64,000 nucleotides of DNA from Tunturibacter empetritectus (GCF_040358985.1 NZ_CP132932.1:2356001-2420000); one strand, 5' to 3'. Counted from the first letter of the stretch, positions 53,006 to 61,473 are shown. Made by a program: numbers and translations. The notes: generated by a model from the sequence alone, not told the origin.

Positions 53006-54121
53006 TTACTCAATTGCGGACGAATTGGTGCGAATTGCACGCAAAAACGACTCTAGTTCGACAGGGAGAGGTGCGGCGAGATCCATCGGTTTGCCGGTCT
53101 GGGGGTGGGTAAAGGAGAGATGTGCGGCGTGGAGGAAGTTGCGGGTGAGGTTTGTCTCGGGCGGCAGGCCGGGGATGGCGTGGGGCGCGCCGTAGAGGGT
53201 GTCGCCGACGATGGGGTGGCCGAGGGATTGGGCGTGGACGCGAATCTGGTGGGTGCGGCCGGTCTCGATGCGGACCTCGACGAGGGTGAAGGGGCCGTGT
53301 GGGGTGGTGAGGCGTTCGAGTACGTGGAAGTGGGAGACGGCGGTGCGGCCATCGGCTCGGCGGGTGGTCATGCGGCTGCGGCGGATGAGGTCGCGGGCGA
53401 TGGGGAGGCTGACGGTAGTGTCGTCTTTTTTGAGGTGGCCGTGGAGGAGGGCGACGTAAGTTTTGGTGACCTGGCGGCGGAAGAACATGTCGCCAAGTTT
53501 GCGGTGGGTGCTGTCGTCTTTGGCGACGAGGATGAGGCCGCTGGTGAGTTTGTCTAGGCGATGGACGATGCCGGGGCGGAGGTCGCCGCCAACGTCGGAG
53601 AGCTTGGCAAAGTGGAAGAGGAGGGCGTTGACGAGGGTGCCGCGGTTGCGGGCGTCGTCCGTAGAGCCGGCTCCGGCGTGGACCATCATGCCGGCGGCCT
53701 TATCGATGACGGCGAGGTACTTATCTTCGTGGAGGATATGGAGGGGAATGTCCTCGGGGACGGCGTGGAGGGGCGCGGGCTGGGGGGAGCCTTCGATCTC
53801 GATGGATTCGCCGCCGTGGAGCTTTTGTTTTGGCTTGGCGGGATTGCCGTCGACGCGCACCTGGCCGGCTTCGATGAGGAGCTGGACGCGGGCGCGGGAG
53901 ATGTCGGGGAGGGCTTGGGCGAGGTAGAGGTCGAGTCGAAGGTTGGCGGCGGCAGGGTCGGCGGTGAAGGTGCGGATTGCGTCGGAGTCTTCTTCGACCT
54001 CGTCGAATTCGAGGACGGACACTGGGGGTGGGGCGGTCTCTTCCACACCGCGGGTGGCGCGGTACTCGGGTTTTACGGTGCGGCGGCGCTGGCCCTTGGG
54101 GAGCATGTTCTTAGACGGCAT
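53006..54121 (-). CDS. RluA/RluD-family pseudouridine synthase
   Basis: 371 residues. An S4 RNA-binding domain (LRLDLYLAQALPDISRARVQ) precedes the catalytic domain with the Asp motif GIVHRLDKLTSGLILVAKD, TYVALLHGHL and IETGRTHQIRVHAQSLGHPI. It modifies uridines in rRNA, most likely the 23S helix 69 sites if RluD-like. The N-terminus has about 50 extra residues. It overlaps the lgt stop by 11 bases. Confidence 0.93.
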   Translation of the reverse strand: MPSKNMLPKGQRRRTVKPEYRATRGVEETAPPPVSVLEFDEVEEDSDAIRTFTADPAAANLRLDLYLAQALPDISRARVQLLIEAGQVRVDGNPAKPKQKLHGGESIEIEGSPQPAPLHAVPEDIPLHILHEDKYLAVIDKAAGMMVHAGAGSTDDARNRGTLVNALLFHFAKLSDVGGDLRPGIVHRLDKLTSGLILVAKDDSTHRKLGDMFFRRQVTKTYVALLHGHLKKDDTTVSLPIARDLIRRSRMTTRRADGRTAVSHFHVLERLTTPHGPFTLVEVRIETGRTHQIRVHAQSLGHPIVGDTLYGAPHAIPGLPPETNLTRNFLHAAHLSFTHPQTGKPMDLAAPLPVELESFLRAIRTNSSAIE

Positions 54122-54860
54122 GGGTGACCAGCTTTCTTGGCAGCAGCAGGATGACGGCCGCTACAACGATCATACCGAGGGCGATCCACTGGATGGGGTC
54201 GAGGAGGATATAGGCGGAGGTGGTGGTGTAGGGGTAAGGTTGGCGGAAGAAGGTGAGAAGGAACTGGAGGGTGCCTGCTGCGACGAGGGCTATGGCGACG
54301 GTGTCCCCTGGCTGGCGGCGGTGTTTGAGTTGGCGGAGAAGCAGCGGGGTGAGGATTGCTGCAGCAATGGCGGCGTAGAGGGCGACGGGGTGGAGACGGA
54401 TGTGGCTGGGTGGAATTCGGATGCCCCAAGGGAGGGTGGTAGGGAGGCCGGCGTCGCTGCCTTCGGCGAAGTGGCCAAGGGCGAGGAAGGCCCAGACGAG
54501 CGAAGCGCACGGGCTCCAGGCGTCGAGGGTGTCGAGCAGTGGGAGGTGGCGGATGCGTAGGTAGATTAGAGTGGCTGCGAGGGTGAGTTGGATGCCTGTG
54601 GCGGTTAGGAAGGGCACGATGAGTAGAAGGATGGGGTAGGCGAGGAAGTTGTGGAGATTGGTGGCGATGAGAAGAATGCGGGAGAGAGTGAAGGCAGAGA
54701 GGAGGGTGAAGAGGCCGGCGTTCCAGAGGCGGTCGGGGTTGAGGCCGACGAGGGCGGCGGTACGGAGGCTGAGTGTGAGTGCGGCCATGAGGCCAAGTGC
54801 GGCGAGGACGCCGAAGGTGGGGAGGAGGAGATGGCCGGAGTGGAAGAGGTAGGGGTGCAC
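54111..54860 (-). CDS. lgt: Prolipoprotein diacylglyceryl transferase family protein
   Basis: 249 residues with about seven membrane helices. Lgt features are HPYLFHSGHLLLPTFGVLAA at the start, the loop LGHFAEGSDAG (in place of the usual R-x-GNFINGE) and RLHPVALYAAIAAA. The enzyme would move diacylglyceryl to the lipobox Cys of lipoproteins. The weakly conserved loop makes full activity uncertain. It is co-transcribed with the pseudouridine synthase gene. Confidence 0.8.
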   Translation of the reverse strand: MHPYLFHSGHLLLPTFGVLAALGLMAALTLSLRTAALVGLNPDRLWNAGLFTLLSAFTLSRILLIATNLHNFLAYPILLLIVPFLTATGIQLTLAATLIYLRIRHLPLLDTLDAWSPCASLVWAFLALGHFAEGSDAGLPTTLPWGIRIPPSHIRLHPVALYAAIAAAILTPLLLRQLKHRRQPGDTVAIALVAAGTLQFLLTFFRQPYPYTTTSAYILLDPIQWIALGMIVVAAVILLLPRKLVTHAV

Positions 54861-55129
54861 GTTCTGGGTGGTTTATTTTGCTGCTGGTGCTTCTGTTTTT
54901 TGGTGCTGGACGAGCGAAAAAGAAAATATAGATGTTCTTCGACTGTGAACTCACAAAGCGCGTGATTCACTTCGCGCGGACAACCCCTCTGATTTGTTCC
55001 TTCAGACTTATGGGAAGGAGCGTTTCCTCTGGAGTAAAGCTGCGTGGTGCCTGCATAGCGCGTCAGTGGAAGGAGAGTTGCGTGCCTTCGTTTTAATAAC
55101 TCACGGTGATTTGCGGAGTGTGAGAGAAG

Positions 55130-55300
55130 AAGACCGACCCACTGGGCCGTACGTCGAGTCGCTGGTGAACCCGTCTAAGACGGCGGGACCCTGCCGTGGT
55201 TCTTTAGGCGTTCCTGACTGGAGGACAGCACACCGAACCATGTATACGAGCCAGGCCCCTGTTCAATGAATATTGGTTCAACCAGCGTGGGTCGCGTACC
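55130..55300 (-). ncRNA. ssrS: Probable 6S RNA
   Basis: On the minus strand CGACCCAC (55294-55287) pairs with GTGGGTCG (55142-55135), closing a domain of about 160 nt, with GGGCC and GGCCC inside it. The apical part GGTTCGGTGTGCTG...GGAACGCCTAAAGAACC resembles the apical arm of E. coli 6S (GGUUGGUGAGC...GAAGCCUUAAAAC), recalled from memory. The hairpin CCGTC-TTA-GACGG and GGTTCACCAGCGACTCG follow in the same order as in 6S. It lies downstream of zapA on the same strand, a known context of ssrS. 6S RNA binds the housekeeping RNA polymerase in stationary phase. Confidence 0.5.
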
Positions 55301-55384
55301 TGCTTTGCAGGCCGGTTTCTTAATTTGGATGCTATCGGGATGTGGGGAGATTCGCAACTCGATGGGCGGTGAAACCGCTTAACT

Positions 55385-56434
55385 CTAGTTTCCCGAGTGG
55401 CTTGCGGGTTGTGGCTGCGGAATCGATTTCGCGCGGGCGATGAGTTTTTTGAGTTTTCCTTCGACATCTGAGCCGGAGCCAAGCATTTCGGCGGTGAGGA
55501 CGCCGTCTGAGTCGATGGTGAAGTAGTGAGGGATGGCTTCGACGCCGAATTCTTTGCTGAGAGAGTGGTCGGCGTCGCGATACTGGACCCAGGTCATCTC
55601 ATTCTTGTTGATGAAGTTCTTCCACTTGGTCTCGTCGGAGTCCCAGCTGACGCTGATGATGACCAGCGGCTGACCGGTGAACTCTTTTGCGATCTTCTTG
55701 ACGTGCGGAAGCTCTTCGTTGCAGGGGCCGCACCAGGTTGCCCAGAAGTCGATGAGAACGACGCGGCCGCCCATGGCGTCGAGGTTGAATTTGGAGCCGT
55801 CGAGCGCGGTGACCTCGAAGGCAGGGGCCATCTTGTGGAGGACGAGAGCTGGGTCTTCGGCGAAGTGCTGGGCGCGGAGATAGCTGGGATCATTCGGGTT
55901 GATGCAGGCAAGGCAGCTTTTGAACTGATCTCGGGCGGCGTCCATGTTGCCGAGATAGGCGAGTACTTTGCCATCAAGGTAAAACGCGGGGGCACTCTTC
56001 GGGTTATCGGCGATGGCGGCTTTCAGGGCGGAGTCGGCGGCGTGCATCTGGTCGGGTTTGTGTTTGTCGCCAGCTTGGAGAATGAGGGCGTAGCCGCGAT
56101 TGACCTCGGCACGAGACTTCGTCTCTGGTGTGGTCGCGAGGGCTTCGAGGGAAGAGGCGGTAGCGACGGCGTCTTTGTAGCTGCCAGTTTTCAACTGTAG
56201 CGAGAAGATTTCGTTGAGGGTGTCGGCGTCTTTTCCGTCTGCAATTTTGTTGGCTTTTTTGTAGGCGTCAAGCGCGAAGGAGAGCTGCCGGTGCTGCGCG
56301 AGTTGTTTGCCTTCGGCGATCGCAGACTGGAACTTTGGATTTGATTTGTAGTCTGCGGAGAGTTATTCGCCTAGAACAGGCAGAGAGAGGAAGCTGACAA
56401 AGAGAATAGTGACAGGAAACATGCATCTGCGCAT
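55385..56434 (-). pseudogene. TlpA-like thioredoxin with TPR region, in-frame stop after signal peptide
   Basis: From ATG 56434 (GGAG seven bases upstream) the product starts MRRCMFPVTILFVSFLSLPV, LGE, then TAA at 56363-56365, and the same frame continues LSADYKSNPKFQSAIAEGKQ without further stops to 55385. The remainder is intact: a TPR-like helical region, then a thioredoxin domain with IDFWATWCGPCNEELPHVKK and cis-Pro VEAIPHYF. Such proteins reduce or guide disulfides in the periplasm. With the stop, an exported product cannot be made unless it is read through; an internal TTG at 56194 would give a cytoplasmic piece. A CAA or GAA to TAA change or a base error would explain it. Confidence 0.8.
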
Positions 56435-56540
56435 CGAAGGGCTCCGGAACGATGATGGTGGCGCACCGATCATTACAGGCCAAGGTCTTGCGCTCAAGTT
56501 AAAAACACGGAGGGAGCCGGATCATACGACGTTGCGCTGA

Positions 56541-56924
56541 TCAGCCGACTTTGCGGTCTTCGAGGAGTTCGTCGAGGAGGTGGGATAGGTTGCCGGCACG
56601 GGAGCGGAGAGATTGCTGGGAGTTCTGGAGGCTGCCGGCTAGGTTGTCGCTGCGGTCGCGGGCGCAGCAGAGCTCATCGGCGATGTTGAGGGCGGCGAGG
56701 ACGGCTACGCGGAGCGAGTCGACGGTGTTGCCGTGGGCGGAGACGGCGCGCATCTTGGCGTCGACCATGGCGGCAAGACGTTCTATGTAGACGGGGTCGG
56801 TGCCGCGGAGGTGATAGATCTGGTCGTAGATTTCGACGGCGATGGACTGGCTCTGCGCGGGCTCAGGGGTGGGTGATTGACTGGCCTGGGCTTCGCGTGT
56901 CTGAGCTTCGAGAGTCTGGTTCAT
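56541..56924 (-). CDS. zapA: Cell division protein ZapA
   Basis: 127 residues from ATG 56924, preceded by GGAG. The ZapA core IAVEIYDQIYHLRGTDPVYI, ERLAAMVDAKM and the long C-terminal coiled coil are evident. An N-terminal Gln/Pro-rich tail of about 28 residues is added. ZapA crosslinks FtsZ filaments at the division site. A coiled-coil gene lies 16 bases upstream. Confidence 0.9.
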   Translation of the reverse strand: MNQTLEAQTREAQASQSPTPEPAQSQSIAVEIYDQIYHLRGTDPVYIERLAAMVDAKMRAVSAHGNTVDSLRVAVLAALNIADELCCARDRSDNLAGSLQNSQQSLRSRAGNLSHLLDELLEDRKVG

Positions 56925-56940
56925 CGGGTCTCCTTGGGGG

Positions 56941-57198
56941 TTAGAGGAGTTCGTCCATCTGCTGGAGCATCTTTTCGACGCGCTGGCGGACGGCTTCACG
57001 CTCTTTGGTGAGGGTGGTGAGCTCGGATTCGACCATGGTGGAGAGGGTTTGCTGCTCAGCTAGCTGAGCGCGGAGGGTGGCTACTTCGGCTTCGGCGGTG
57101 GCGCGGGCTTCGCGTTCGCGCTTGACGACTTCTACGGCGCGAAGGACTTTTTGTTCGAGGGCCTGGAATTCATCGATGCTGATTGAGGAGGTGCTCAT
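56941..57198 (-). CDS. ZapB-like coiled-coil protein
   Basis: 85 residues, almost all predicted coiled coil (FQALEQKVLRAVEVVKRERE; ATLRAQLAEQQTLSTMVESE). Size and position directly before zapA suggest a division-associated partner like ZapB. Sequence alone cannot prove this. Confidence 0.75.
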   Translation of the reverse strand: MSTSSISIDEFQALEQKVLRAVEVVKREREARATAEAEVATLRAQLAEQQTLSTMVESELTTLTKEREAVRQRVEKMLQQMDELL

Positions 57199-57350
57199 AT
57201 TGTCTTCAGTATAGACGGCGGAGACGAGGATATTTGCTGGGGAAAAACGGGGTGGAATCTATTTGGGTGCGGATTTTTTACGGGTTATTTTCTGGTTGTG
57301 GTGTAGTGGCTGTTTTTCAAGGGGGTTTTTGCGATTTTAGGTGGTTTTGA

Positions 57351-57399
57351 TGTGGTGAATGTGTGGTGTGAGTGTGGTGATTTGTGTGGCTGAGTGTGG
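57351..57399 (+). repeat. Five helically phased TGTGG motifs
   Basis: TGTGG occurs at 57351, 57362, 57373, 57385 and 57395, spaced 11, 11, 12 and 10 bases. This lies in the 300-base region upstream of the ZapB-like/zapA genes (CCACA on their coding strand). Phasing at one helical turn suggests a protein-binding or bent DNA segment. Confidence 0.55.
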
Positions 57400-57498
57400 T
57401 TCCTTGCCGTCATGTTTTCGGCTTCGAAAAATGTGACAGGGTTTTGGGATTTATTTTTTGGCTAACTCAGATTCCGCTCAAGTGCCCGTGTCGCTACG

Positions 57499-57825
57499 TC
57501 ACGAACATGCAAAGGGGCCGCACATTGCGCCTAAAGTCATCATCGCGTAAAGGAGTGCTCCGGCATTGGCGGCAAGTCCAACCCGGCGACCCCAGCCCGA
57601 TCCGAATAGCGAAACGACAAGCAAAGCCAGGGAGCCGTAAAAACTGACACTCCAGAGCATATTCAATTCGCGCGCATGCTGAAGCCGCTCTTGAACGTGA
57701 ATATCGATGAGGGGTGCAGCATATCGCTCATAGATGAGGAGGGCGACACTGAACGGGAGAAAGCCTAGCGCGCTGCATGCGATGCCGATCCTGCGTCTCC
57801 AGACAGGAAAGTTTGCGTTCCTCAT
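57499..57825 (-). CDS. Small membrane protein, unknown
   Basis: 108 residues from ATG 57825, which follows GAGAGGAT. Three hydrophobic segments: IGIACSALGFLPFSVALLIY, LWSVSFYGSLALLVVSLFG and AANAGALLYAMMTLGAMCG. No family recognised. It lies 41 bases after pheT on the same strand and may be co-transcribed. Confidence 0.7.
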   Translation of the reverse strand: MRNANFPVWRRRIGIACSALGFLPFSVALLIYERYAAPLIDIHVQERLQHARELNMLWSVSFYGSLALLVVSLFGSGWGRRVGLAANAGALLYAMMTLGAMCGPFACS

Positions 57826-57866
57826 GCCCGAGATCCTCTCACGACTCGACCTCGCTCCGGTGACAA

Positions 57867-60434
57867 TTATTTTGCGGCTTCGTTTGCGCCGTCGCGGATG
57901 GTGCCTCCTAGGGTGGTGAGGGCGGCTATGATGCGGGTCCACCAGTCGGTCAGCTCGTCTTCGCGGAGGGTGCGGTCGTTGGACTGGAAGACCGTACGGA
58001 GGAGGAGCGAGTAGACGCCGGGGTACTTCTTTGCGTCGCGCCAGACTTCGATGGGCTTGAGGCTTTGCAGTTCAGGGATGGCGAGGGCTTGGATGGCATC
58101 GGAGACGGTTTGCCATTGGGTCGCGTCCGGGAAGACGAAGGAGAAGTCGCGCTCGACGGCCTGGTAGCGGGAGAGATCGTGGGCGGTGATTTTTTTGAGG
58201 GGGAGTTCGTAGAGGGCTGCGAGGTCTAGTTGCGCGAGGTAGAGGGGCTGGCGAAGCTTGCGGGTTTCTTTTTGCGTGTGGACTAGTTCGCCGAAGTGGG
58301 CAATGGGGCGGTTGTTCAGAAGAGCTGTTGCACTGCGGCCGGGTTGGAGCCATGCGGGAGCGGCCGCCGAGAAGGTGAGCGGCTGTACGGACGAGAGGCG
58401 GGGGTCTCTCCGCTCCGGCGGCAAAAGCGCCGCCTCCGGTCGAGATGACGACTCTTTCTCTGATGCTAGAACGCGGGGTGGAAATGCGTCCCTTGCCGCG
58501 TTCAGGTCGAAGAGGGAGAGGAGGGATTCGATGGCGCCCTTGAGCTCGAAGAAGGGGGCGTCGGCGGCGACTTGGAGTGGGGCCGTGGGTTGTGGCGAGG
58601 CGGTGGTGAGGCCGAGGGAGAGCTGCGGAATCTCGTGGACGTCGGAGATGAAGGCGCCGTCGGCTGGGATGGTGCCGGTGAAGATCTGGCCTTGCTCGAA
58701 AAGGCGGACCTCGCGGACGTCGCGGTTGAGGTTGTGAGCGAGCATGGTGACCATGCCGGGGACCAGCGAGGGGCGCAGGAGGGAGGCCTCTTCGGAGAGG
58801 GGATTCTCCATTGGGACCGGGATCGTTGCTGCGGTTGGGGAAGGCGGATCGCTGTCGCGATGGCCCACACGTGACGGTGAGGCTGCCACGTGTGGGGCAC
58901 CCGGATTCGGACTCGAATTGGTGGCGATGTTTGAAGAAGACGGTTCACTTTGCGAATAACCCACCCTTTGCGATGAGACCGCAAAGGATGGGGCACCCAG
59001 TTCTTTGGCTTCTAGTTCTTTAGTTTCCGGTTCTTTGGCTTCCGGTTCTTTGACACTCGGTTCCTCGTCCGTTTTCTGGGCAGGACCTGTGGCCGCGTAG
59101 AAGAGGTCGGAGTCTTGCTGGGAGGCGAAGGTGCTGGAGATGGATTCGCTGAAGCCGAGGGCGAGGAGACGGGTGCGGACGGCGGCTTCCTTGGCTGCGG
59201 TTGGTTGGGTGAGGACTACGCCGGGTGCGGGGAGGGTGTTGGCGAAGCGGTTGTAGCCGTAGACGCGGGCTACCTCTTCGATGAGGTCGATCTCGCGCTC
59301 GAGGTCGAGACGCCAGCTGGGGAGTTTAGTGGAGTAGACGGCTTGATCGTCACGCAGACCGTGGAGGAGGAGCTCGCAGCCTAGCGAGGTGAGGTACTGG
59401 GCGACGATCTCGGAGGTGATGCCCTGGGGGTCGATGGTGGTGCCGAGGTGGCGCTGAACTTGTTTGACGGAGAGCTCGATGGGTGGGCGGTGGGCGGTGC
59501 GTGCCGCTACCTCGGGATCGATCAGGTCTATGAGTTCGCCTTCGGGCTTGCCGTTTTGTTGGCTTGCGCCGCCGCCGCTTTGGGCAACTCCACTGTTCAG
59601 GATGAGCTGGGTGACGAGGGCGTTGGCGATAGGGGGGGCGTTGAAGTCTGCTCCACGCTCGAAGCGGTGGGAGGCGTCGGTGTGGAGGCCGTGGCGGCGC
59701 CCACTGCGGCGGACGGTGGCTGGGTCGAACCAGGCGGCTTCGACGAGGATGTTTTTTGTCTCGGGGGTGATCATGGAGTCCCAGCCGCCCATGACTCCGG
59801 CTAGTGCGAGAGCTTTGACTTCGTCGGCTACTACGAGGTCGTCGGCTTCGAGGGTGCGGTCGGTTCCGTCGAGGAGTTTTAACTTCTCCCCTTTGTGGGC
59901 GAGGCGGACGACGATGCCGCCTGCGATCTTGTCGAGATCGAGAGCGTGGGTGGGATGGCCCATGCCGAGGAGGACGAAGTTAGAGGCGTCGACGGCGTTT
60001 GAGATCTGCTTCTGGCCGAGGAGGGTGAAGTACTCGGCTACATGGGCGGAGCTGGGGGCGATGGTGACGTTGCGGATGACCTGCGCGGTGAAACGGCCGC
60101 AGAGGCCTTTGGCTTCGGGGGCGATGCGGACGGAGAAGGGTGCGTCGACGAGGGTGCCGATGGGGAGTTTGGGGTTGAGGGGGGCCAGCGGCAGGTTGTA
60201 GATGGTGGCGGCCTCGCGGGCGATGCCGTAATGGTTCATGGCGTCGACGCGGTTGGTGGTGATGTCCATCTCGAAGAGAGAATTGTGGCTAACCGACCGA
60301 CCTGCCACTTTTGTATCAATGAAATAAAGCCCTTCAACAGCAATGCCACGGAGGGTGAGGTCTTCGGCGAGTTGGTGATCATCGACCGGAATGTTTGGGA
60401 CGTATGTGCGGAGCCAGCTGGTAAGAATCTTCAT
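57867..60434 (-). CDS. pheT: Phenylalanine--tRNA ligase beta subunit, unusual architecture
   Basis: 855 residues. It contains the B1 start (MKILTSWLRTYVPN), EMDITTNRVDAMNHYGIARE, the B3/B4 domain (NAVDASNFVLLGMGHPTHAL), B5 (VQRHLGTTID; VYGYNRFANTLP), the catalytic-like core (NPLSEEASLLRPSLVPGM) and a C-terminal ferredoxin-fold anticodon-binding domain. The usual EMAP/OB tRNA-binding insertion between about residues 40 and 150 is absent. In contrast, about 80 low-complexity residues are inserted before NPLSEE, encoded by repeats. pheS is not adjacent. PheT forms the (alpha-beta)2 enzyme that charges tRNA-Phe; the B3/B4 domain edits Tyr. Confidence 0.95.
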   Translation of the reverse strand: MKILTSWLRTYVPNIPVDDHQLAEDLTLRGIAVEGLYFIDTKVAGRSVSHNSLFEMDITTNRVDAMNHYGIAREAATIYNLPLAPLNPKLPIGTLVDAPFSVRIAPEAKGLCGRFTAQVIRNVTIAPSSAHVAEYFTLLGQKQISNAVDASNFVLLGMGHPTHALDLDKIAGGIVVRLAHKGEKLKLLDGTDRTLEADDLVVADEVKALALAGVMGGWDSMITPETKNILVEAAWFDPATVRRSGRRHGLHTDASHRFERGADFNAPPIANALVTQLILNSGVAQSGGGASQQNGKPEGELIDLIDPEVAARTAHRPPIELSVKQVQRHLGTTIDPQGITSEIVAQYLTSLGCELLLHGLRDDQAVYSTKLPSWRLDLEREIDLIEEVARVYGYNRFANTLPAPGVVLTQPTAAKEAAVRTRLLALGFSESISSTFASQQDSDLFYAATGPAQKTDEEPSVKEPEAKEPETKELEAKELGAPSFAVSSQRVGYSQSEPSSSNIATNSSPNPGAPHVAASPSRVGHRDSDPPSPTAATIPVPMENPLSEEASLLRPSLVPGMVTMLAHNLNRDVREVRLFEQGQIFTGTIPADGAFISDVHEIPQLSLGLTTASPQPTAPLQVAADAPFFELKGAIESLLSLFDLNAARDAFPPRVLASEKESSSRPEAALLPPERRDPRLSSVQPLTFSAAAPAWLQPGRSATALLNNRPIAHFGELVHTQKETRKLRQPLYLAQLDLAALYELPLKKITAHDLSRYQAVERDFSFVFPDATQWQTVSDAIQALAIPELQSLKPIEVWRDAKKYPGVYSLLLRTVFQSNDRTLREDELTDWWTRIIAALTTLGGTIRDGANEAAK
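58826..59000 (-). repeat. Two palindromic repeat elements inside pheT
   Basis: Each element carries GGGGCACCC (plus strand 58894-58902 and 58990-58998) next to a perfect stem: CACACGTG/CACGTGTG (58866-58873, 58887-58894) and CCTTTGC/GCAAAGG (58965-58971, 58981-58987). Each also has a second, shorter inverted repeat on its left. The stems differ in sequence but not in design. They read in frame as GAPSFAVSSQRVGYSQSEPS and GAPHVAASPSRVGHRDSDPP. Confidence 0.7.
59001..59060 (-). repeat. Four 15-bp tandem repeats in pheT
   Basis: Plus-strand units TTCTTTGGCTTCTAG, TTCTTTAGTTTCCGG, TTCTTTGGCTTCCGG and TTCTTTGACACTCGG encode EPEAK/EPETK/ELEAK-type pentapeptides. They directly adjoin the palindromic elements. 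Confidence 0.8.
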
Positions 60435-60446
60435 GATGTACGGCTT

Positions 60447-60911
60447 TTAGTCTAACTGTTTTGGCTTATGCAGACTGATGGGCCAGAAACGCTTGCGCAC
60501 TTTTTCGATGTGCATCTCGGGGTCGCAGATCACGAGCGGCTTTGCGTAAATTATGACGTGCTGATAGTCAGTCCGCTCCACCGGGCGAAGATCTGCGTCA
60601 TCTTGCTGGATGACATAACGAATGACCATGGGACACGTTCGCGGCCCACCGTACGCATTTACTCGAAGGCCATTCACATAGAGAGAGGCTGGAGCCCGAA
60701 GCATCTTCGGACCACTGAGAAGTTCGATATTTTCGACTTCGCCACTTTGCTTGAAAGAGACCAAGAAGATAACCGTTCCACCCACATGCGCGGCCTTCGC
60801 GATGGGCGGGTAGAGCAGCGGGGTCGTTTCTGTGATCGTAGTGAGACCACAGGGTGGTTGCTGAGCAAAGCTTGTTGCTGAGAGGGCAAGCAGTAGAAAG
60901 ATTTTCTTCAT
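60447..60911 (-). CDS. Exported TonB C-terminal-domain-like protein
   Basis: 154 residues with a signal peptide (MKKIFLLLALSATSFAQ). The segment YPPIAKAAHVGGTVIFLVSF, GEVENIELLSGPKML, matches the TonB C-terminal fold, followed by a Cys-containing region (RTCPMVIRYVIQQ). There is no membrane anchor or Pro-rich spacer, so it is not a normal TonB. It lies 12 bases before pheT on the same strand. Role unknown. Confidence 0.75.
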   Translation of the reverse strand: MKKIFLLLALSATSFAQQPPCGLTTITETTPLLYPPIAKAAHVGGTVIFLVSFKQSGEVENIELLSGPKMLRAPASLYVNGLRVNAYGGPRTCPMVIRYVIQQDDADLRPVERTDYQHVIIYAKPLVICDPEMHIEKVRKRFWPISLHKPKQLD

Positions 60912-61004
60912 GTTGGAAGGCTTTCAGTCTAACTGCTCATGCTGATGAGGTTGGAGCAAACCAACGAAAACCATGCTGCCAGTGGGAAGAGACGCATAAA
61001 AAAA

Positions 61005-61031
61005 GCTCCTACTTTGGGTCAAAGTGGGAGC
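61005..61031. promoter_or_regulatory. 12-bp hairpin over the ribosome-binding site of the next gene
   Basis: GCTCCTACTTTG (61005-61016) pairs with CAAAGTGGGAGC (61020-61031) around GGT. On the plus strand the 3' arm contains the GGGAG ribosome-binding site of the gene at 61035. On the minus strand the stem is followed by seven T residues, the form of an intrinsic terminator, though no minus-strand gene enters from the right. Confidence 0.6.
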
Positions 61032-61034
61032 ACA

Positions 61035-61472
61035 ATGACGTGCATGAGAACACTCACGCTGAAGACGCTGCCGTGGAAGGGGCTGCTAGTGTGGGGGATC
61101 TTTGGTTTTGCGTTTGCGATGATTCCGCTCGTCTTTGCCCTGACGGGGGATGACCTGGGCGAAACGGCCCGGGGGTTTAGAGAAGCGATCGAACGCGGAG
61201 ATGTCTACCTGATCTGTGTGGCCCTGGTTGGGGACAGTCTGGGACGATTCGTGATGATCCGCAAGAAGACGATCTGGGACATATTGACGGTTGGCATTGT
61301 GATCGCATACACCGTCATGGTTTCGTTTGAGTTTGGGGTGATCAGCACGATGCTCCATAGCGAGACGACGAAGGCGATGATTCCTAACGGCCTAGTTCAG
61401 ATGCACAGCTGGTACTACGGGATTGGGGTATTGATTCTTGGGTGCGCGGCCGTAATAAGGACGGCGGAGTGA
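61035..61472 (+). CDS. Small membrane protein, unknown
   Basis: 145 residues from ATG 61035 (61044 also possible). Four likely membrane segments: LLVWGIFGFAFAMIPLVFAL, DVYLICVALVGDSLGRFV, ILTVGIVIAYTVMVSFEFGV and YYGIGVLILGCAAVI. I recognise no family. Translation may be limited by the hairpin that covers its ribosome-binding site. The next gene begins two bases after its stop. Confidence 0.7.
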   Translation: MTCMRTLTLKTLPWKGLLVWGIFGFAFAMIPLVFALTGDDLGETARGFREAIERGDVYLICVALVGDSLGRFVMIRKKTIWDILTVGIVIAYTVMVSFEFGVISTMLHSETTKAMIPNGLVQMHSWYYGIGVLILGCAAVIRTAE

Positions 61473-61473
61473 G

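Noticed and set aside
55130..55300. Signal recognition particle RNA or tmRNA in the gap before lgt
   Set aside because: The GGAAGGAAGCAG-type SRP loop and the tmRNA tag reading frame are absent; the fit to 6S is better.
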